A DNA stretch of 64,000 bases from an uncultured Bacteroidota bacterium (GTDB taxonomy: Bacteria; Bacteroidota; Bacteroidia; Flavobacteriales; Flavobacteriaceae). Where the stretch lies: the NCBI GenBank assembly GCA_902618245.1, contig CACMZR010000005.1, positions 61,026 through 125,025 on the forward strand. Direction: 5' to 3'. Under the pieces are notes generated by a model. It was not told where the DNA came from and ran no database searches. It worked only from the letters and a program-made list of their open reading frames with translations. Positions 25,752 through 35,680 of this stretch are shown piece by piece (position 1 is the first letter of the stretch; the number at the start of each line of letters is the position of its first letter). The translations under genes and the position numbers were made by a program.

Positions 25752-27563
25752 ATGGAAGAAAAAAAATTTGACCCATATCAGTTTATCGGATTCATTTTGA
25801 TTGCACTTATTTTAACTTGGATGCTATATCGTAATGGCCCTCAAGAAACAGTTCAGACTCAGAATGATAAGCAGACCACTAATGCACCTTTAAATCAGGC
25901 TATTCAAGATTCAATTCAGTCGCAACAAAAGATCAAAACTTACGGTGACTTAGGTAATTTTTTTATTCCAAATGATCAATCCAATATTCAGTTTACTACT
26001 AATAATATGATTGTAGAAATACAATCAAAAGGAGCTGAAATAAATACTTTGTTATTAAGTGAATTTGAAAATTATGATGACCTCCCTATACCAATGATTA
26101 AAAATGAGAATTCTAAATTTAATGTATTGCTTTATACAAGGGATGGAAGAGTTTTAAACACACGAGATTTCTATTTCAAAACTAATATTTCAGAAAAAGA
26201 TGATGAATTTGTGGTATCACTTAAATCTTCCATTTCAAAAAGCATGTATGTGGTTTATGAATATATATTTCCAAAAAACGGATATATGTTTAAAGTCAAT
26301 TTTAAATCTGTTGGCATGGAATCATTACTTAACAATAATCAGCCACCGAAAATAAATTGGAGCACAAATGTATTCCGTAACTCGAGAAGCATAGATTACG
26401 AAAACCGTTACACAGAGTTAACATTTGGTTATGAAGATGATAGGGTTGATTATTTATCTCTTAGTGGCAATGATGAGGAAGACAGAGAGAATATTCGATG
26501 GATTTCATACAGGCAACACTTTTTTAGTGCGATTCTTATTCCTGAATCTAGTATAAAAAGCGTAAACTTTAAATCGAAGGATTTATCTGGTGACCAAATC
26601 CTTGAAGAAAAATTCACAAAGTATTTTGAGTCGTCTTATTTATTACCAAAACAAGGAGAGAATATAAATACTACATTAAAATTTTACTATGGCCCAACAG
26701 ATTATAAGACCCTTCAAAATCTCGAAGGAGACCTCGAGGCATCCATTCCGATGGGATGGGGAATTTTTGGATGGATTAATAAGTTTATTTTTTTACCATT
26801 ATTTGGCTTTTTATCTTCTTTTCTTTCTTATGGTATAGCAATTATAGTAATGACTATTATTGTAAGATTACTTATGTCTCCAGTAACTTACAAGTCTTAT
26901 GTCTCACAAATTAAGATGAAAGTCTTACGTCCTGACATTGAAGCTATATCAGCTAAATTTAAAGATGATGCTGTTAAACGTCAACAAGAAACTATGAGTC
27001 TCTATACTCGTGCAGGTGCTAATCCAATGTCTGGATGTATTCCTGCATTAATTCAACTGCCAGTATTTTACGCTCTATTTTCCTTTTTTCCTGTTGCTTT
27101 TGTTCTCCGAGATAAAAGCTTTCTCTGGGCGGATGATCTGTCTTCTTTTGATTCAATTCTAGACTTAGGATTTAATGTCCCTTTTTATGGGGATCATGTT
27201 AGTTTATTTCCAATTTTAGCATCAGTGGCTATTTTCTTTTACACTAAAATGACTACCGGTCAGCAACCAATGCCGCAACAACCTGGTATGCCTAATATGA
27301 AAATCATAATGTATTTAATGCCACTTATGATGCTTTTTTTCTTTAATAATTATGCTAGTGGTTTGAGTCTTTATTATTTTGTCTCTAATCTTTTGACTAT
27401 CATTCTAATGTTAGTAATAAAAAACTACATAATTGATGATACAAAAATTCACGCCCAAATTGAGGAAAATAAGAGTAAGCCAAAAAAGGCTAGTGGATTT
27501 TCAGCACGTTTACAAAAAGCAATAGAAGAAGCTGAAAAACAGAAAAAAGCGAGAAGAAAATAA
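25752..27563 (+). CDS. yidC: Membrane protein insertase YidC
   Basis: YidC inserts and folds inner-membrane proteins, with SecYEG or alone. The 603-residue protein has an N-terminal helix (13-25), a large periplasmic P1 domain (about 60-330) and the conserved insertase helices beginning FLSYGIAIIVMTIIVRLLMSPVTY, where Arg lies in the hydrophilic groove. Later signatures include NPMSGCIPALIQLPVFYALFSFFP and a C-terminal basic tail rich in Lys. It starts seven bases after pyrG, and mnmA follows 26 bases on. Confidence 0.97.
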   Translation: MEEKKFDPYQFIGFILIALILTWMLYRNGPQETVQTQNDKQTTNAPLNQAIQDSIQSQQKIKTYGDLGNFFIPNDQSNIQFTTNNMIVEIQSKGAEINTLLLSEFENYDDLPIPMIKNENSKFNVLLYTRDGRVLNTRDFYFKTNISEKDDEFVVSLKSSISKSMYVVYEYIFPKNGYMFKVNFKSVGMESLLNNNQPPKINWSTNVFRNSRSIDYENRYTELTFGYEDDRVDYLSLSGNDEEDRENIRWISYRQHFFSAILIPESSIKSVNFKSKDLSGDQILEEKFTKYFESSYLLPKQGENINTTLKFYYGPTDYKTLQNLEGDLEASIPMGWGIFGWINKFIFLPLFGFLSSFLSYGIAIIVMTIIVRLLMSPVTYKSYVSQIKMKVLRPDIEAISAKFKDDAVKRQQETMSLYTRAGANPMSGCIPALIQLPVFYALFSFFPVAFVLRDKSFLWADDLSSFDSILDLGFNVPFYGDHVSLFPILASVAIFFYTKMTTGQQPMPQQPGMPNMKIIMYLMPLMMLFFFNNYASGLSLYYFVSNLLTIILMLVIKNYIIDDTKIHAQIEENKSKPKKASGFSARLQKAIEEAEKQKKARRK

Positions 27564-27589
27564 TATAAGACCTTTTTATATTTTTTGTT

Positions 27590-28771
27590 ATGAAAAAAAG
27601 AGTTGTTGTTGGACTTTCAGGGGGAGTGGACTCAAGTGTTGCAGCATATCTACTTAAACAAAGTGGTTATGAAGTCATCGGATTATTTATGAAGAATTGG
27701 CATGATGATTCAGTAACAATATCAAAAGAATGCCCATGGCTAGAGGACAGTAATGATGCTATGCTCGTAGCAGAAAAACTTGGCATCCCATTTCAGACTA
27801 TTGACCTTAGTCTTCAGTATAAGGAAAAGATTGTCAAATATATGTTTAAAGAATATGAAGAGGGTAGAACACCTAATCCTGATATTTTATGTAATCGAGA
27901 AATTAAATTTGATATTTTTTTAAATATTGCAATATCACTTGGAGCAGATTATATAGCTACTGGTCATTATTGCCAAAAAAAGACTTTTGAAAGTAAATCT
28001 GGACAAAAGATATATAGACTAATCGCAGGATTTGATAAAACTAAAGACCAATCTTATTTTTTATGTCAATTAACTCAGAAACAACTTTCTAAATCGCTAT
28101 TTCCTATTGGCCACTTGAAAAAAAAAGAAGTCAGACTTATCGCTAAAAAGCTTGATTTAATTACTGCTGATAAGAAAGATTCACAAGGACTTTGTTTTAT
28201 AGGCAAGGTAAGCTTGCCTGATTTTTTGCAGCAAAAGCTAAACTGCAAAGAGGGACAGATAATTAAAATTCCAAAACATCATCCTAATTACAAAAAGAAC
28301 AAACTTGAAAGTAGATCTTTTGAGAAAAAATCAAAAAAATTTATTTATGAACCTAGCGATGGTTTGGTAATTGGAAAACACAATGGTGCACATTTTTATA
28401 CAATTGGGCAAAGAAAAGGTCTTGGTGTTGGAGGATTTGATGAACCTCTTTTTGTTATTGATACCGATGTAAATAAAAACATAATCTACGTTGGAGAAGG
28501 AAAATCTCACCCAGGTTTATTTCGAGATACTTTAAGAGTTAATTCTAAAGACACTAATTGGGTGCGGCCAGACTATAAATTAGAAGTTGGTGATAGTCTA
28601 GAGGTAAATGCACGTATCCGATACCGTCAACCTCTTCAAAAATCAACTCTTCATCGAACTAAAAAAGCTCTTTATATTACCTTCGATAAGGTTCAGTCTT
28701 CAGTTACACCAGGACAATTCGTGGCATGGTATGAAAAAGAAGAGTTATTAGGGTCTGGAATTATTGCATAA
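27590..28771 (+). CDS. mnmA: tRNA-specific 2-thiouridylase MnmA
   Basis: MnmA thiolates the wobble uridine of tRNA-Lys, -Glu and -Gln. The PP-loop is [15 protein letters not shown]. The catalytic cysteines are in [12 protein letters not shown] and GLCFIGK, and the tRNA-binding KTKDQSYFL motif is present. At 393 residues it is slightly longer than the enterobacterial enzyme, with an extra basic segment of about 30 residues ([18 protein letters not shown]) before [21 protein letters not shown]. Similar insertions occur in Bacteroidota. It is the last gene of the run that starts at guaA or pyrG. Confidence 0.96.
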   Translation: MKKRVVVGLSGGVDSSVAAYLLKQSGYEVIGLFMKNWHDDSVTISKECPWLEDSNDAMLVAEKLGIPFQTIDLSLQYKEKIVKYMFKEYEEGRTPNPDILCNREIKFDIFLNIAISLGADYIATGHYCQKKTFESKSGQKIYRLIAGFDKTKDQSYFLCQLTQKQLSKSLFPIGHLKKKEVRLIAKKLDLITADKKDSQGLCFIGKVSLPDFLQQKLNCKEGQIIKIPKHHPNYKKNKLESRSFEKKSKKFIYEPSDGLVIGKHNGAHFYTIGQRKGLGVGGFDEPLFVIDTDVNKNIIYVGEGKSHPGLFRDTLRVNSKDTNWVRPDYKLEVGDSLEVNARIRYRQPLQKSTLHRTKKALYITFDKVQSSVTPGQFVAWYEKEELLGSGIIA

Positions 28772-28877
28772 TTTTTTAAAAAATAATCTTTATACACCCT
28801 GATTATAGATTTTCTTTTTGTTTCATTTAAAAAAAAAGTATCTTATATTTAAGTGACTAAAAGAAGTAAAGGTTAAC

Positions 28878-29843
28878 GTGAAGTGTATTAATTTTTTTAT
28901 CCTATTTTTTATTTTTAATTATTTATCAGCGCAAGAAAACTTTTATAAAGAAACTATACCTGGTACTGATTTAACAATACCTATGGTTTATATTCAAAAT
29001 GGTTCGTTTACTATGGGAAGTCCAAATTCTGAAATAGGACATTTTGGTGATGAGGGACCCCAACACCTTGTAAGTTTAGATAGCTACTGGATTGGAAAGT
29101 ATGAAATCACTTGGGATGTTTACAATTTGTTTGTCAGTCGTGAGATTGATCAAAATCAAGTTGCAAAGTTACCAAATTCTGAAGTCCAAGTAGATGTAGA
29201 TGCAGTCTCTGGTGCTACAACACCTTATGTTGAAATGAGTTTTGGTATGGGAACTGATGGATATCCAGCAATTTGTATGACTCAATTAGCTGCTTCTAAA
29301 TTTTGTGAATGGTTGTCTGCTATGACTGGAAATTTTTATCGTTTGCCTACTGAGGCAGAGTGGGAGTACGCTTGCAGGGCAGGAACTGACAAAGCCTTTT
29401 CATTTGGTGATAACTCAGAGAATTTAAATGAATATGCATGGTATGATTCTAATAGTAATGAAAAATATCAAAAAGTAGGTACCAAAAAGCCGAATTCATG
29501 GGGATTACATGATATGCACGGAAATGTGGCGGAATGGACACTAGATCAATATATTCCTACAACTTACAGAACAAGAAAAAAGGAGGTAAGAAACCCTTTT
29601 CAACAGCCTACAAAAATTTATCCTAAGGTTGTTAGAGGAGGATCTTGGATGGACTCTCCAAAAAGATTGAGATCTGCCTCTAGAAGGCCTTCATCTAAAA
29701 AATGGAAAATGAGGGACCCGCAAATACCTAAAAGTAAATGGTGGCATACTGATGCCCCTTTTGTTGGTTTTCGTATAGTAAGGCCTGTAAAAACTCCAGT
29801 AGAAGAAGAACAAAAAAAGTATTGGAATTATAATTCAGATTAA
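28878..29843 (+). CDS. Secreted sulfatase-modifying-factor-like (SUMF1/FGE-fold) protein
   Basis: The 321-residue protein has a signal peptide (MKCINFFILFFIFNYLSAQ) and an FGE-sulfatase fold. MVYIQNGSFTMGSP opens it; RLPTEAEWEYACRAGT, HGNVAEWTLDQY and VVRGGSWMDSPKRLRSASR are fold signatures. True formylglycine-generating enzymes have two cysteines just after GGSW; here that stretch has none, so it is unlikely to make formylglycine. The fold is reused by many binding proteins. The GTG at 28878 is the start because the signal peptide begins there. The next two genes have Tat signals, suggesting an exported-enzyme cluster. Confidence 0.85.
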   Translation: MKCINFFILFFIFNYLSAQENFYKETIPGTDLTIPMVYIQNGSFTMGSPNSEIGHFGDEGPQHLVSLDSYWIGKYEITWDVYNLFVSREIDQNQVAKLPNSEVQVDVDAVSGATTPYVEMSFGMGTDGYPAICMTQLAASKFCEWLSAMTGNFYRLPTEAEWEYACRAGTDKAFSFGDNSENLNEYAWYDSNSNEKYQKVGTKKPNSWGLHDMHGNVAEWTLDQYIPTTYRTRKKEVRNPFQQPTKIYPKVVRGGSWMDSPKRLRSASRRPSSKKWKMRDPQIPKSKWWHTDAPFVGFRIVRPVKTPVEEEQKKYWNYNSD

Positions 29844-29870
29844 GTAAAACAATGTAAAACAAAGAAAATC

Positions 29871-31205
29871 ATGGATAAATACAAATTTTTAAAAAATTCA
29901 AACCATTCTAGGAGAGAATTTGTGCAAAAAACTGCCATAGCTACAAGTGGTTTATTAACCACCTCACTACCAATTGAATCAATGGTTCATGGACAGGGAG
30001 AAAAAAAACTTAAGCTAGCTTTAATTGGATGTGGAGGTAGAGGTTCAGGTGCGGCAGTTCAGGCTCTCACAGCTGACAAAAATGTTGAACTAGTTGCAAT
30101 GGCTGACGCTTTTGCAGATCGAATTGAAAAGAGTTTAAAGGGTATTCAAGAGCACTTTGATGGTGAAAAAAAGATTAATGTTAAAGCTAAAAATCAATTC
30201 ATTGGTTTTGATGCCTACAAAAAAGCAATTGATTTAGCTGATGTTGTAATCTTAACGACACCGCCAGGATTTCGTCCCTATCATTTTGAATACGCTATTT
30301 TAAATGATAAACATGTATTCATGGAAAAACCACTTGCAACTGACCCAGTTGGAATTCGTAAGGTTTTAGAAACAGCTAGGCTTGCCAAATCAAAAAAACT
30401 AAATGTCGTCGTAGGATTACAGCGTCATTATCAATCAAATTATATTGACTTAAAGAATCGTATAGATAAAGGCGCCATAGGTAAAATTCGTGGTGGGCAG
30501 GTTTATTGGAATGATGCTGGAGTTTGGACAAATAGAAGAAACGATAATCAAACAGAATTAGAATACCAGATGCGAAATTGGTACTATTTCAATTGGCTTT
30601 GCGGAGATCATATCCTTGAGCAACATATTCATAATATCGATGTTGCTAATTGGTTTATTGGAGACTATCCAATTTATGCACAGGGTATGGGTGGAAGACA
30701 GGTTAGGAATGGAAAGGATCATGGTGAAATTTTTGATCACCATTTTGTTGAATTTACATATGCAAGTGGGGCTGTTATATCAAGTCAATGCAGACACATA
30801 CCTGGTACTATGAGTAGAGTTGATGAGGTCTTTCAAGGAACAAAAGGGAGTATAGAGATTGGAAAAGGAATAATAACCGATCTTGAGGGAAATACTAAAT
30901 ACAAATACCCACGTAAACCCATAGAAGACCCTGATCCATATCAAGTAGAACATGACCGATTATTTGCTTCAATACGAAATGGTGGAGTTATTTCTGACGC
31001 TGAAAACGGAGCCATGAGTACATTAACAGCAATTTTAGGAAGAATGGCGACTTACACAGGAAAGAAAATTACTTTGGAGGAGGCATTAAATTCTAAACTG
31101 CAACTTATGCCTGAAACTGTCACTTGGAAAACGACACCACCTTCACTACCGAATAAGGATGGGTACTATCCTATACCCGTTCCTGGTAAAACTAAAATGG
31201 TTTAA
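29871..31205 (+). CDS. Tat-exported Gfo/Idh/MocA-family oxidoreductase
   Basis: The 444-residue protein is an NAD(P)-dependent Gfo/Idh/MocA oxidoreductase. It has a twin-arginine signal (SRREFVQKTAIATSG, 13-27), then a Rossmann domain starting LKLALIGCGGRGSGAAV and the family motif EKPLATDP. The C-terminal domain contains HILEQHIHNIDVANWF, typical of the Bacteroidota secreted subfamily. These periplasmic enzymes act on sugars or sugar-like substrates with a tightly bound cofactor. Here the partners are an FGE-fold protein and a sugar-isomerase barrel. The substrate is unknown. Confidence 0.92.
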   Translation: MDKYKFLKNSNHSRREFVQKTAIATSGLLTTSLPIESMVHGQGEKKLKLALIGCGGRGSGAAVQALTADKNVELVAMADAFADRIEKSLKGIQEHFDGEKKINVKAKNQFIGFDAYKKAIDLADVVILTTPPGFRPYHFEYAILNDKHVFMEKPLATDPVGIRKVLETARLAKSKKLNVVVGLQRHYQSNYIDLKNRIDKGAIGKIRGGQVYWNDAGVWTNRRNDNQTELEYQMRNWYYFNWLCGDHILEQHIHNIDVANWFIGDYPIYAQGMGGRQVRNGKDHGEIFDHHFVEFTYASGAVISSQCRHIPGTMSRVDEVFQGTKGSIEIGKGIITDLEGNTKYKYPRKPIEDPDPYQVEHDRLFASIRNGGVISDAENGAMSTLTAILGRMATYTGKKITLEEALNSKLQLMPETVTWKTTPPSLPNKDGYYPIPVPGKTKMV

Positions 31206-31206
31206 C

Positions 31207-32121
31207 TTGAATAGAAGGAAATTTTCAAAGGTATCGGCATTTGGGGTTGTAGGACTTTCAGAATATGGTAGATTTTCAAATTCGTTTGTAAAAAATAAAG
31301 CTTACAAATACAACCTTGACTATGCACCTCACTTGGACATGTTTAAGAATCTAGCAGGAGAAGATCCTATTGATCAATTAAACTTTATCGCGGATTTAGG
31401 TTTTAAATCTTTTGAAGATAATGATATGAGGAAGCGAGAAATTAGTCTTCAAGAGTTAATGGCTAAGACTATGCAAAAGCGTGGCATTAGGATGGGTGTT
31501 TTTGTTGCTCATGAGATTTATTGGAAAAGACCAAATCTTGCTAGTGGAGATAAAGCTTTACAATCTGAATTTTTAAACTATATTAAAAAGGCGATTAATG
31601 TTGCTAAGCGTGTAAACGCAAAATGGATGACGGTTGTTCCTGGACATGTTGATTTAACAAAGAATATTGCCTATCAAACAGCAAATGTTATTGAAGTTTT
31701 AAAAAAAGCTTCGAATTTATTGGAGCCTCATGGTTTAGTTATGGTCCTTGAGCCTTTAAATTTTAGAGATCATCCAGGCTTGTTTTTGTCCGAAAGTCCC
31801 CAAGCCTATGAAATATGTAAATCCGTAAATTCTCCTTCATGTAAAATACTTTTTGATATTTATCATCAGCAAATCCAAGAAGGCAACCTGATTCCTAATA
31901 TCGAAAAGTGTTGGGACGAAATAGGGTATTTTCAAATAGGTGATAATCCCGGAAGAAATGAACCGACAACAGGTGAAATTAATTACAACAACGTTTTTAG
32001 ATATATCCATAGTAGAGGTTACCAAGGAATTTTAGGTATGGAACATGGCAACAGTTTCAAAGGAAAAGAGGGAGAGCTAAAAGTGATAAATGCATATAAA
32101 AGAGTTGATAAGTTTATCTAA
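31207..32121 (+). CDS. TIM-barrel sugar phosphate isomerase/epimerase, Tat-like signal
   Basis: The 304-residue protein has an AP-endonuclease-2/hydroxypyruvate-isomerase type TIM barrel. NRRKFSKVSAFGVVGLSE at the start looks like a twin-arginine signal. The metal-binding residues appear in LVMVLEPLN, CKILFDIYHQQIQEGN, FQIGDNPGRNEPTTGEINY and GILGMEHGNS; these are the usual Glu, Asp-His, and Glu ligands. I place the start at the TTG at 31207, one base after the previous stop; an ATG at 31159 would overlap the upstream gene by 47 bases and put the RR motif after an unusual extension. It probably acts on an aldose/ketose with its neighbour. Confidence 0.85.
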   Translation: MNRRKFSKVSAFGVVGLSEYGRFSNSFVKNKAYKYNLDYAPHLDMFKNLAGEDPIDQLNFIADLGFKSFEDNDMRKREISLQELMAKTMQKRGIRMGVFVAHEIYWKRPNLASGDKALQSEFLNYIKKAINVAKRVNAKWMTVVPGHVDLTKNIAYQTANVIEVLKKASNLLEPHGLVMVLEPLNFRDHPGLFLSESPQAYEICKSVNSPSCKILFDIYHQQIQEGNLIPNIEKCWDEIGYFQIGDNPGRNEPTTGEINYNNVFRYIHSRGYQGILGMEHGNSFKGKEGELKVINAYKRVDKFI

Positions 32122-33065
32122 TGAAAAATCCAGTTTGTGATTTATTAGGAATTAAATATCCAATAATACAAGCAGGAATGGTTTGGGCAAGTGGTTGGCG
32201 TCTTGCCTCAGCTGTAAGTGATTCAGGAGGCCTTGGTCTATTGGGTGCGGGTTCAATGTATCCTGGAGTCTTAAGAGAACATATTCAAAAATGTAGAAAA
32301 GCCACTAGTAAACCTTTTGGTGTTAACGTCCCTTTACTTTATAAAGATATTGATCAACTTATGGAAGTAATTTTGGAGGAAAATGTACCAATAGTTTTTA
32401 CTGCAGCTGGAAATCCAAAAATCTGGACCGAGCATTTGAAAAAAAACGGTTGCCAAGTTGTACATGTTGTTAGCTCAGTGAAATTTGCTTTAAAAGCCCA
32501 AGATTGTGGAGTTGATGCAATAGTTGCTGAGGGGTTTGAGGCAGGAGGTCATAATGGTCGTGAAGAAACAACTACCATGACATTGATACCTTTAATTAAA
32601 AAATCTATAAAAATTCCATTAATAGCAGCTGGTGGTATTGGAAGCGGACCTGCAATGTTGGCTGCAATGGCTTTAGGTGCTGATGCAGTTCAGGTTGGTT
32701 CTAGATTTGTAGCCTCTCCTGAGGCTTCTTCTCATGATAATTTTAAAAAAGAGATTTTAAAAGCTCAACAAGGAGCAACCCTTCTAACGCTAAAGGAATT
32801 AACTCCAGTACGAATGATGAAAAATCCTTTTTTTCAAAAAATTCAGACTCTTTATGAAAATGGTGCTAGCATTAATGAATTAAAAGAGTTACTAGGGCGG
32901 GGAAGAGCAAAAAAAGGAATGTTTGAAGGTGATCTTATTGAAGGTGAACTAGAAATAGGACAAGTATCTGCCCAAATTGAACAAGTAATTCCTGCAAAGT
33001 CAATAATAAAAGAATTTATTGAAACTTATAATAAGGCATTAAAAAATTTGAGCGAAATCAATTAA
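32121..33065 (+). CDS. NMO/FabK-like FMN-dependent oxidoreductase
   Basis: The 314-residue protein is an FMN TIM barrel of the nitronate monooxygenase/enoyl-ACP reductase II (FabK) group. GIKYPIIQAGMVWASG begins the fold; EGFEAGGHNG carries the catalytic histidine, and PLIAAGGIGSGPAMLAAMALGADAVQVGSRF forms the FMN phosphate site. Without a FabK-specific assay it cannot be separated from a nitronate monooxygenase. The start overlaps the previous stop (TAATG), so it is coupled to the isomerase. Its end overlaps the end of lysA by eight bases. Confidence 0.87.
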   Translation: MKNPVCDLLGIKYPIIQAGMVWASGWRLASAVSDSGGLGLLGAGSMYPGVLREHIQKCRKATSKPFGVNVPLLYKDIDQLMEVILEENVPIVFTAAGNPKIWTEHLKKNGCQVVHVVSSVKFALKAQDCGVDAIVAEGFEAGGHNGREETTTMTLIPLIKKSIKIPLIAAGGIGSGPAMLAAMALGADAVQVGSRFVASPEASSHDNFKKEILKAQQGATLLTLKELTPVRMMKNPFFQKIQTLYENGASINELKELLGRGRAKKGMFEGDLIEGELEIGQVSAQIEQVIPAKSIIKEFIETYNKALKNLSEIN

Positions 33066-34284
33066 TCTCAACTTTCTCACTAAAATCAATTAATATTTGA
33101 TTAGAGATTAGGTCATCTAAAGTTTCTTGTTTACGAATTGTGTGAGCCCTATTATTATGCCACAAAACCTCTGCTGGACGAAACCTAGAGTTGTAATTAC
33201 TTGACATTGTAAAGCAATATGCACCAGCATTTTTAAACATTAAAATATCTCCTTCATTTATTTCAGCTATTTTTCGGTTACTCCCAAATGTATCAGTTTC
33301 GCATATGTAACCAACAACAGTGTAAAAACGTTCTTTACCTTTTGGATTAGAAATATTGATTATATCATGGTGTGATCCATAAAACATTGGTCTAATTAGA
33401 TGGTTAAACCCCGAATTTACCTGTGCAAAAACAGTTGAAGTAGTCTGTTTTATTGAATTGACTCTTGTTAAAAAATAACCTGCCTGACTTACTAAAAATT
33501 TTCCTGGCTCAAAAGCGAGATTGAGCTTTTTTCCGTAGTTGTAACAAAATTCATTAAATCTTTTTGTGAGTTTTTCTCCTAATTCCTCAATATTTGTCTC
33601 AATATCATTATCTGTATATGGAACTTTAAAACCACTGCCAAAATCTATAAAATCAAGATTTTTAAATTTCAAAGCAGTATCAAATAAAATCTCAGCAGCA
33701 TGTAAAAAAACTTCGATATCTAAAATATCACTACCTGTATGCATATGAACACCATTGATCCGCATTTTTGTATTTTCAACAATGCGGATAATATGCGGAA
33801 TTTGGTGAATTGAAATACCGAATTTAGAGTCAATATGTCCAACTGAAATATTACTGTTACCTCCAGCCATTACATGCGGATTTATTCGAATACAAACTGG
33901 GATCTTAGGATGTTTAGACCCAAACTGTTCCAAAACGGAAAGATTATCGATATTGATTTGTACACCCAAGGAAGCTACTTCTTCAATTTCTTCCATTGAA
34001 ACTCCGTTAGGAGTAAAAATAATTTTTTTAGGATCAAAGCCAGCCTTAATACCTAGTTGAACTTCTTGGACAGAAACTGTATCTAAGCCAGTTCCCATTG
34101 AGTTCATGAGTCCTAGGATAGAGATATTTGATAAAGCCTTACAGGCATAATTTATTTGAAGTTTATCAATACCACTGAAGGCATTTTTAAGCCGACTATA
34201 TTGGCTTTGAATTTGATCACCATTATAAACATATACGGAATCATTAAAGGTGTCTGCAATTGATTTTAGTATAGATTTATCCAT
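33058..34284 (-). CDS. lysA: Diaminopimelate decarboxylase
   Basis: LysA makes lysine from meso-diaminopimelate with PLP. Lys49 in YACKALSN is the Schiff-base lysine, and the catalytic Cys is near residue 328 in YICETDTFG. HMHTGSDI and DFGSGF in the barrel and EPGKFLVSQAGYFL complete the signature. Length 408. It is transcribed toward the NMO-like gene and away from sucC, with a -7 box 18 bases upstream of its ATG. dapD is 14 kb away on the same strand. Confidence 0.97.
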   Translation of the reverse strand: MDKSILKSIADTFNDSVYVYNGDQIQSQYSRLKNAFSGIDKLQINYACKALSNISILGLMNSMGTGLDTVSVQEVQLGIKAGFDPKKIIFTPNGVSMEEIEEVASLGVQINIDNLSVLEQFGSKHPKIPVCIRINPHVMAGGNSNISVGHIDSKFGISIHQIPHIIRIVENTKMRINGVHMHTGSDILDIEVFLHAAEILFDTALKFKNLDFIDFGSGFKVPYTDNDIETNIEELGEKLTKRFNEFCYNYGKKLNLAFEPGKFLVSQAGYFLTRVNSIKQTTSTVFAQVNSGFNHLIRPMFYGSHHDIINISNPKGKERFYTVVGYICETDTFGSNRKIAEINEGDILMFKNAGAYCFTMSSNYNSRFRPAEVLWHNNRAHTIRKQETLDDLISNQILIDFSEKVEIN

Positions 34285-34302
34285 TTCATTAAATTAAAAA
34301 AA

Positions 34303-34310
34303 CAAAAATA
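34303..34310 (-). promoter_or_regulatory. -7 promoter box (TATTTTTG) for lysA
   Basis: On the minus strand TATTTTTG lies 18 bases before the lysA ATG. A TTTG is found upstream with a 24-base spacer, longer than the usual 18 to 20. Confidence 0.4.
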
Positions 34311-34367
34311 ATGACTTAGATTAAATCAGTCTATCAAATCTGTTATCTGATTCAAAAAACTATTTAA

Positions 34368-34383
34368 TGTTATGTTTATAACA
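34368..34383. repeat. Inverted repeat TGTTAT-GTTT-ATAACA in the lysA/sucC spacer
   Basis: Two perfect six-base arms flank GTTT in the 170-base spacer between lysA and sucC. It could be an operator for either gene; it is short and AT-rich, so chance is possible. Confidence 0.35.
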
Positions 34384-34454
34384 AAATATTTAAACTATTC
34401 TTTTAATATTTAATCCTATGTTTATATATCTTAGTCAAGATTTTAGAATTAATT

Positions 34455-35648
34455 ATGAATTTACATGAATATCAAGGCAAGGATTTGTTAGCAAGTTTTG
34501 GAGTAACTGTGCAAAGAGGAATTGTTGCTAAAACAATTTCGGAGGTAATGTCTGCAGGGAAAAAACTTACAAAGTTAACTGGTTCTAATTGGTATGTTAT
34601 TAAAGCACAAATCCATGCAGGTGGAAGGGGAAAAGGAGGAGGAGTAAAATTAGCAAAGACTTCTGATGAATTAGAAAAGATTGCAGGAGAAATATTAGGA
34701 ATGCAATTAATTACGCCCCAAACTCCAAAAGAAGGGAAAAAAGTAAATCAAGTTTTGATAGCAGAAGATGTTTATTATAAAGGCAATTCTGAGCCAAGTG
34801 AATACTATGTTTCGGTATTATTAAATAGAGGATCAGGCAAAAATATGATAATGTATTCTACTGAGGGAGGAATGGATATAGAGGCTGTTGCTGAAAAGAC
34901 ACCACATCTAATTTTTACAGAAGAGGTTGATCCTGCATTAGGGCTTCAAGGTTTTCAAGCTAGGAAGATAGCTTTTAATTTAGGGCTTTCAGGTGCAGCT
35001 TTTAAAGATATGGTAAAGTTTGTGATTTCATTATATAAAGCATATGTGGGCTCAGATGCATCTCTATTTGAAATTAACCCAGTGTTAAAAACATCTGATG
35101 ATAAAATTGTTGCTGTTGATGCTAAGGTGACTCTAGATGATAATGGTCTTTTTCGACACAAAGAATTTGAGGCCATGCGAGATTTAAGTGAGGAAAATCC
35201 AGTAGAAGTTGAGGCAAGAGAAGTAGGTTTAAATTATGTTGATCTTGACGGGAATGTAGGTTGTATGGTAAATGGCGCAGGACTTGCAATGGCAACGATG
35301 GACTTAATTAAGCAAGCAGGGGGTGAACCAGCAAACTTTCTTGATGTAGGTGGAACAGCAGATGCCAATAGAGTTGAAACGGCTTTTCGATTGATTTTAA
35401 AAGACCCCAAGGTAAAAGCAATCCTTGTAAATATTTTTGGTGGTATAGTAAGATGTGACCGAGTAGCTCAAGGGATTGTTGATGCGTATAAAAATTTAGG
35501 AGATTCCATTAAAGTTCCAATTATTGTGCGACTTCAGGGAACAAATTCTGATATAGCAAAAGAGCTTATCGATTCCTCTGGATTAAATGTTTTGTCTGCC
35601 ACTGCCTTTCAAGAAGCAGCAGATAAAGTTCAAGAAACACTTCTTTAA
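34455..35648 (+). CDS. sucC: Succinyl-CoA ligase (ADP-forming) subunit beta
   Basis: SucC is the nucleotide-binding beta subunit of the TCA-cycle succinyl-CoA synthetase. The 397-residue protein opens MNLHEYQGKDLLASFGV, with the ATP-grasp lysine region WYVIKAQIHAGGRGKGGGVKLA. C-terminal signatures are GGTADANRVETAF and NIFGGIVRCDRVAQGI. No sucD follows, so the alpha subunit is encoded elsewhere, as in many Bacteroidota. The short Hsp20 gene downstream has its own regulatory region. Confidence 0.97.
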   Translation: MNLHEYQGKDLLASFGVTVQRGIVAKTISEVMSAGKKLTKLTGSNWYVIKAQIHAGGRGKGGGVKLAKTSDELEKIAGEILGMQLITPQTPKEGKKVNQVLIAEDVYYKGNSEPSEYYVSVLLNRGSGKNMIMYSTEGGMDIEAVAEKTPHLIFTEEVDPALGLQGFQARKIAFNLGLSGAAFKDMVKFVISLYKAYVGSDASLFEINPVLKTSDDKIVAVDAKVTLDDNGLFRHKEFEAMRDLSEENPVEVEAREVGLNYVDLDGNVGCMVNGAGLAMATMDLIKQAGGEPANFLDVGGTADANRVETAFRLILKDPKVKAILVNIFGGIVRCDRVAQGIVDAYKNLGDSIKVPIIVRLQGTNSDIAKELIDSSGLNVLSATAFQEAADKVQETLL

Positions 35649-35680
35649 AGACAAAACGTCAGTTAAATTTTAAAAAAAGA

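Noticed and set aside
28766..28784. ATAATTTTTTAAAAAATAAT-type symmetric stretch after mnmA
   Set aside because: It is a simple run of T followed by A without a loop, so a stable hairpin is not expected.
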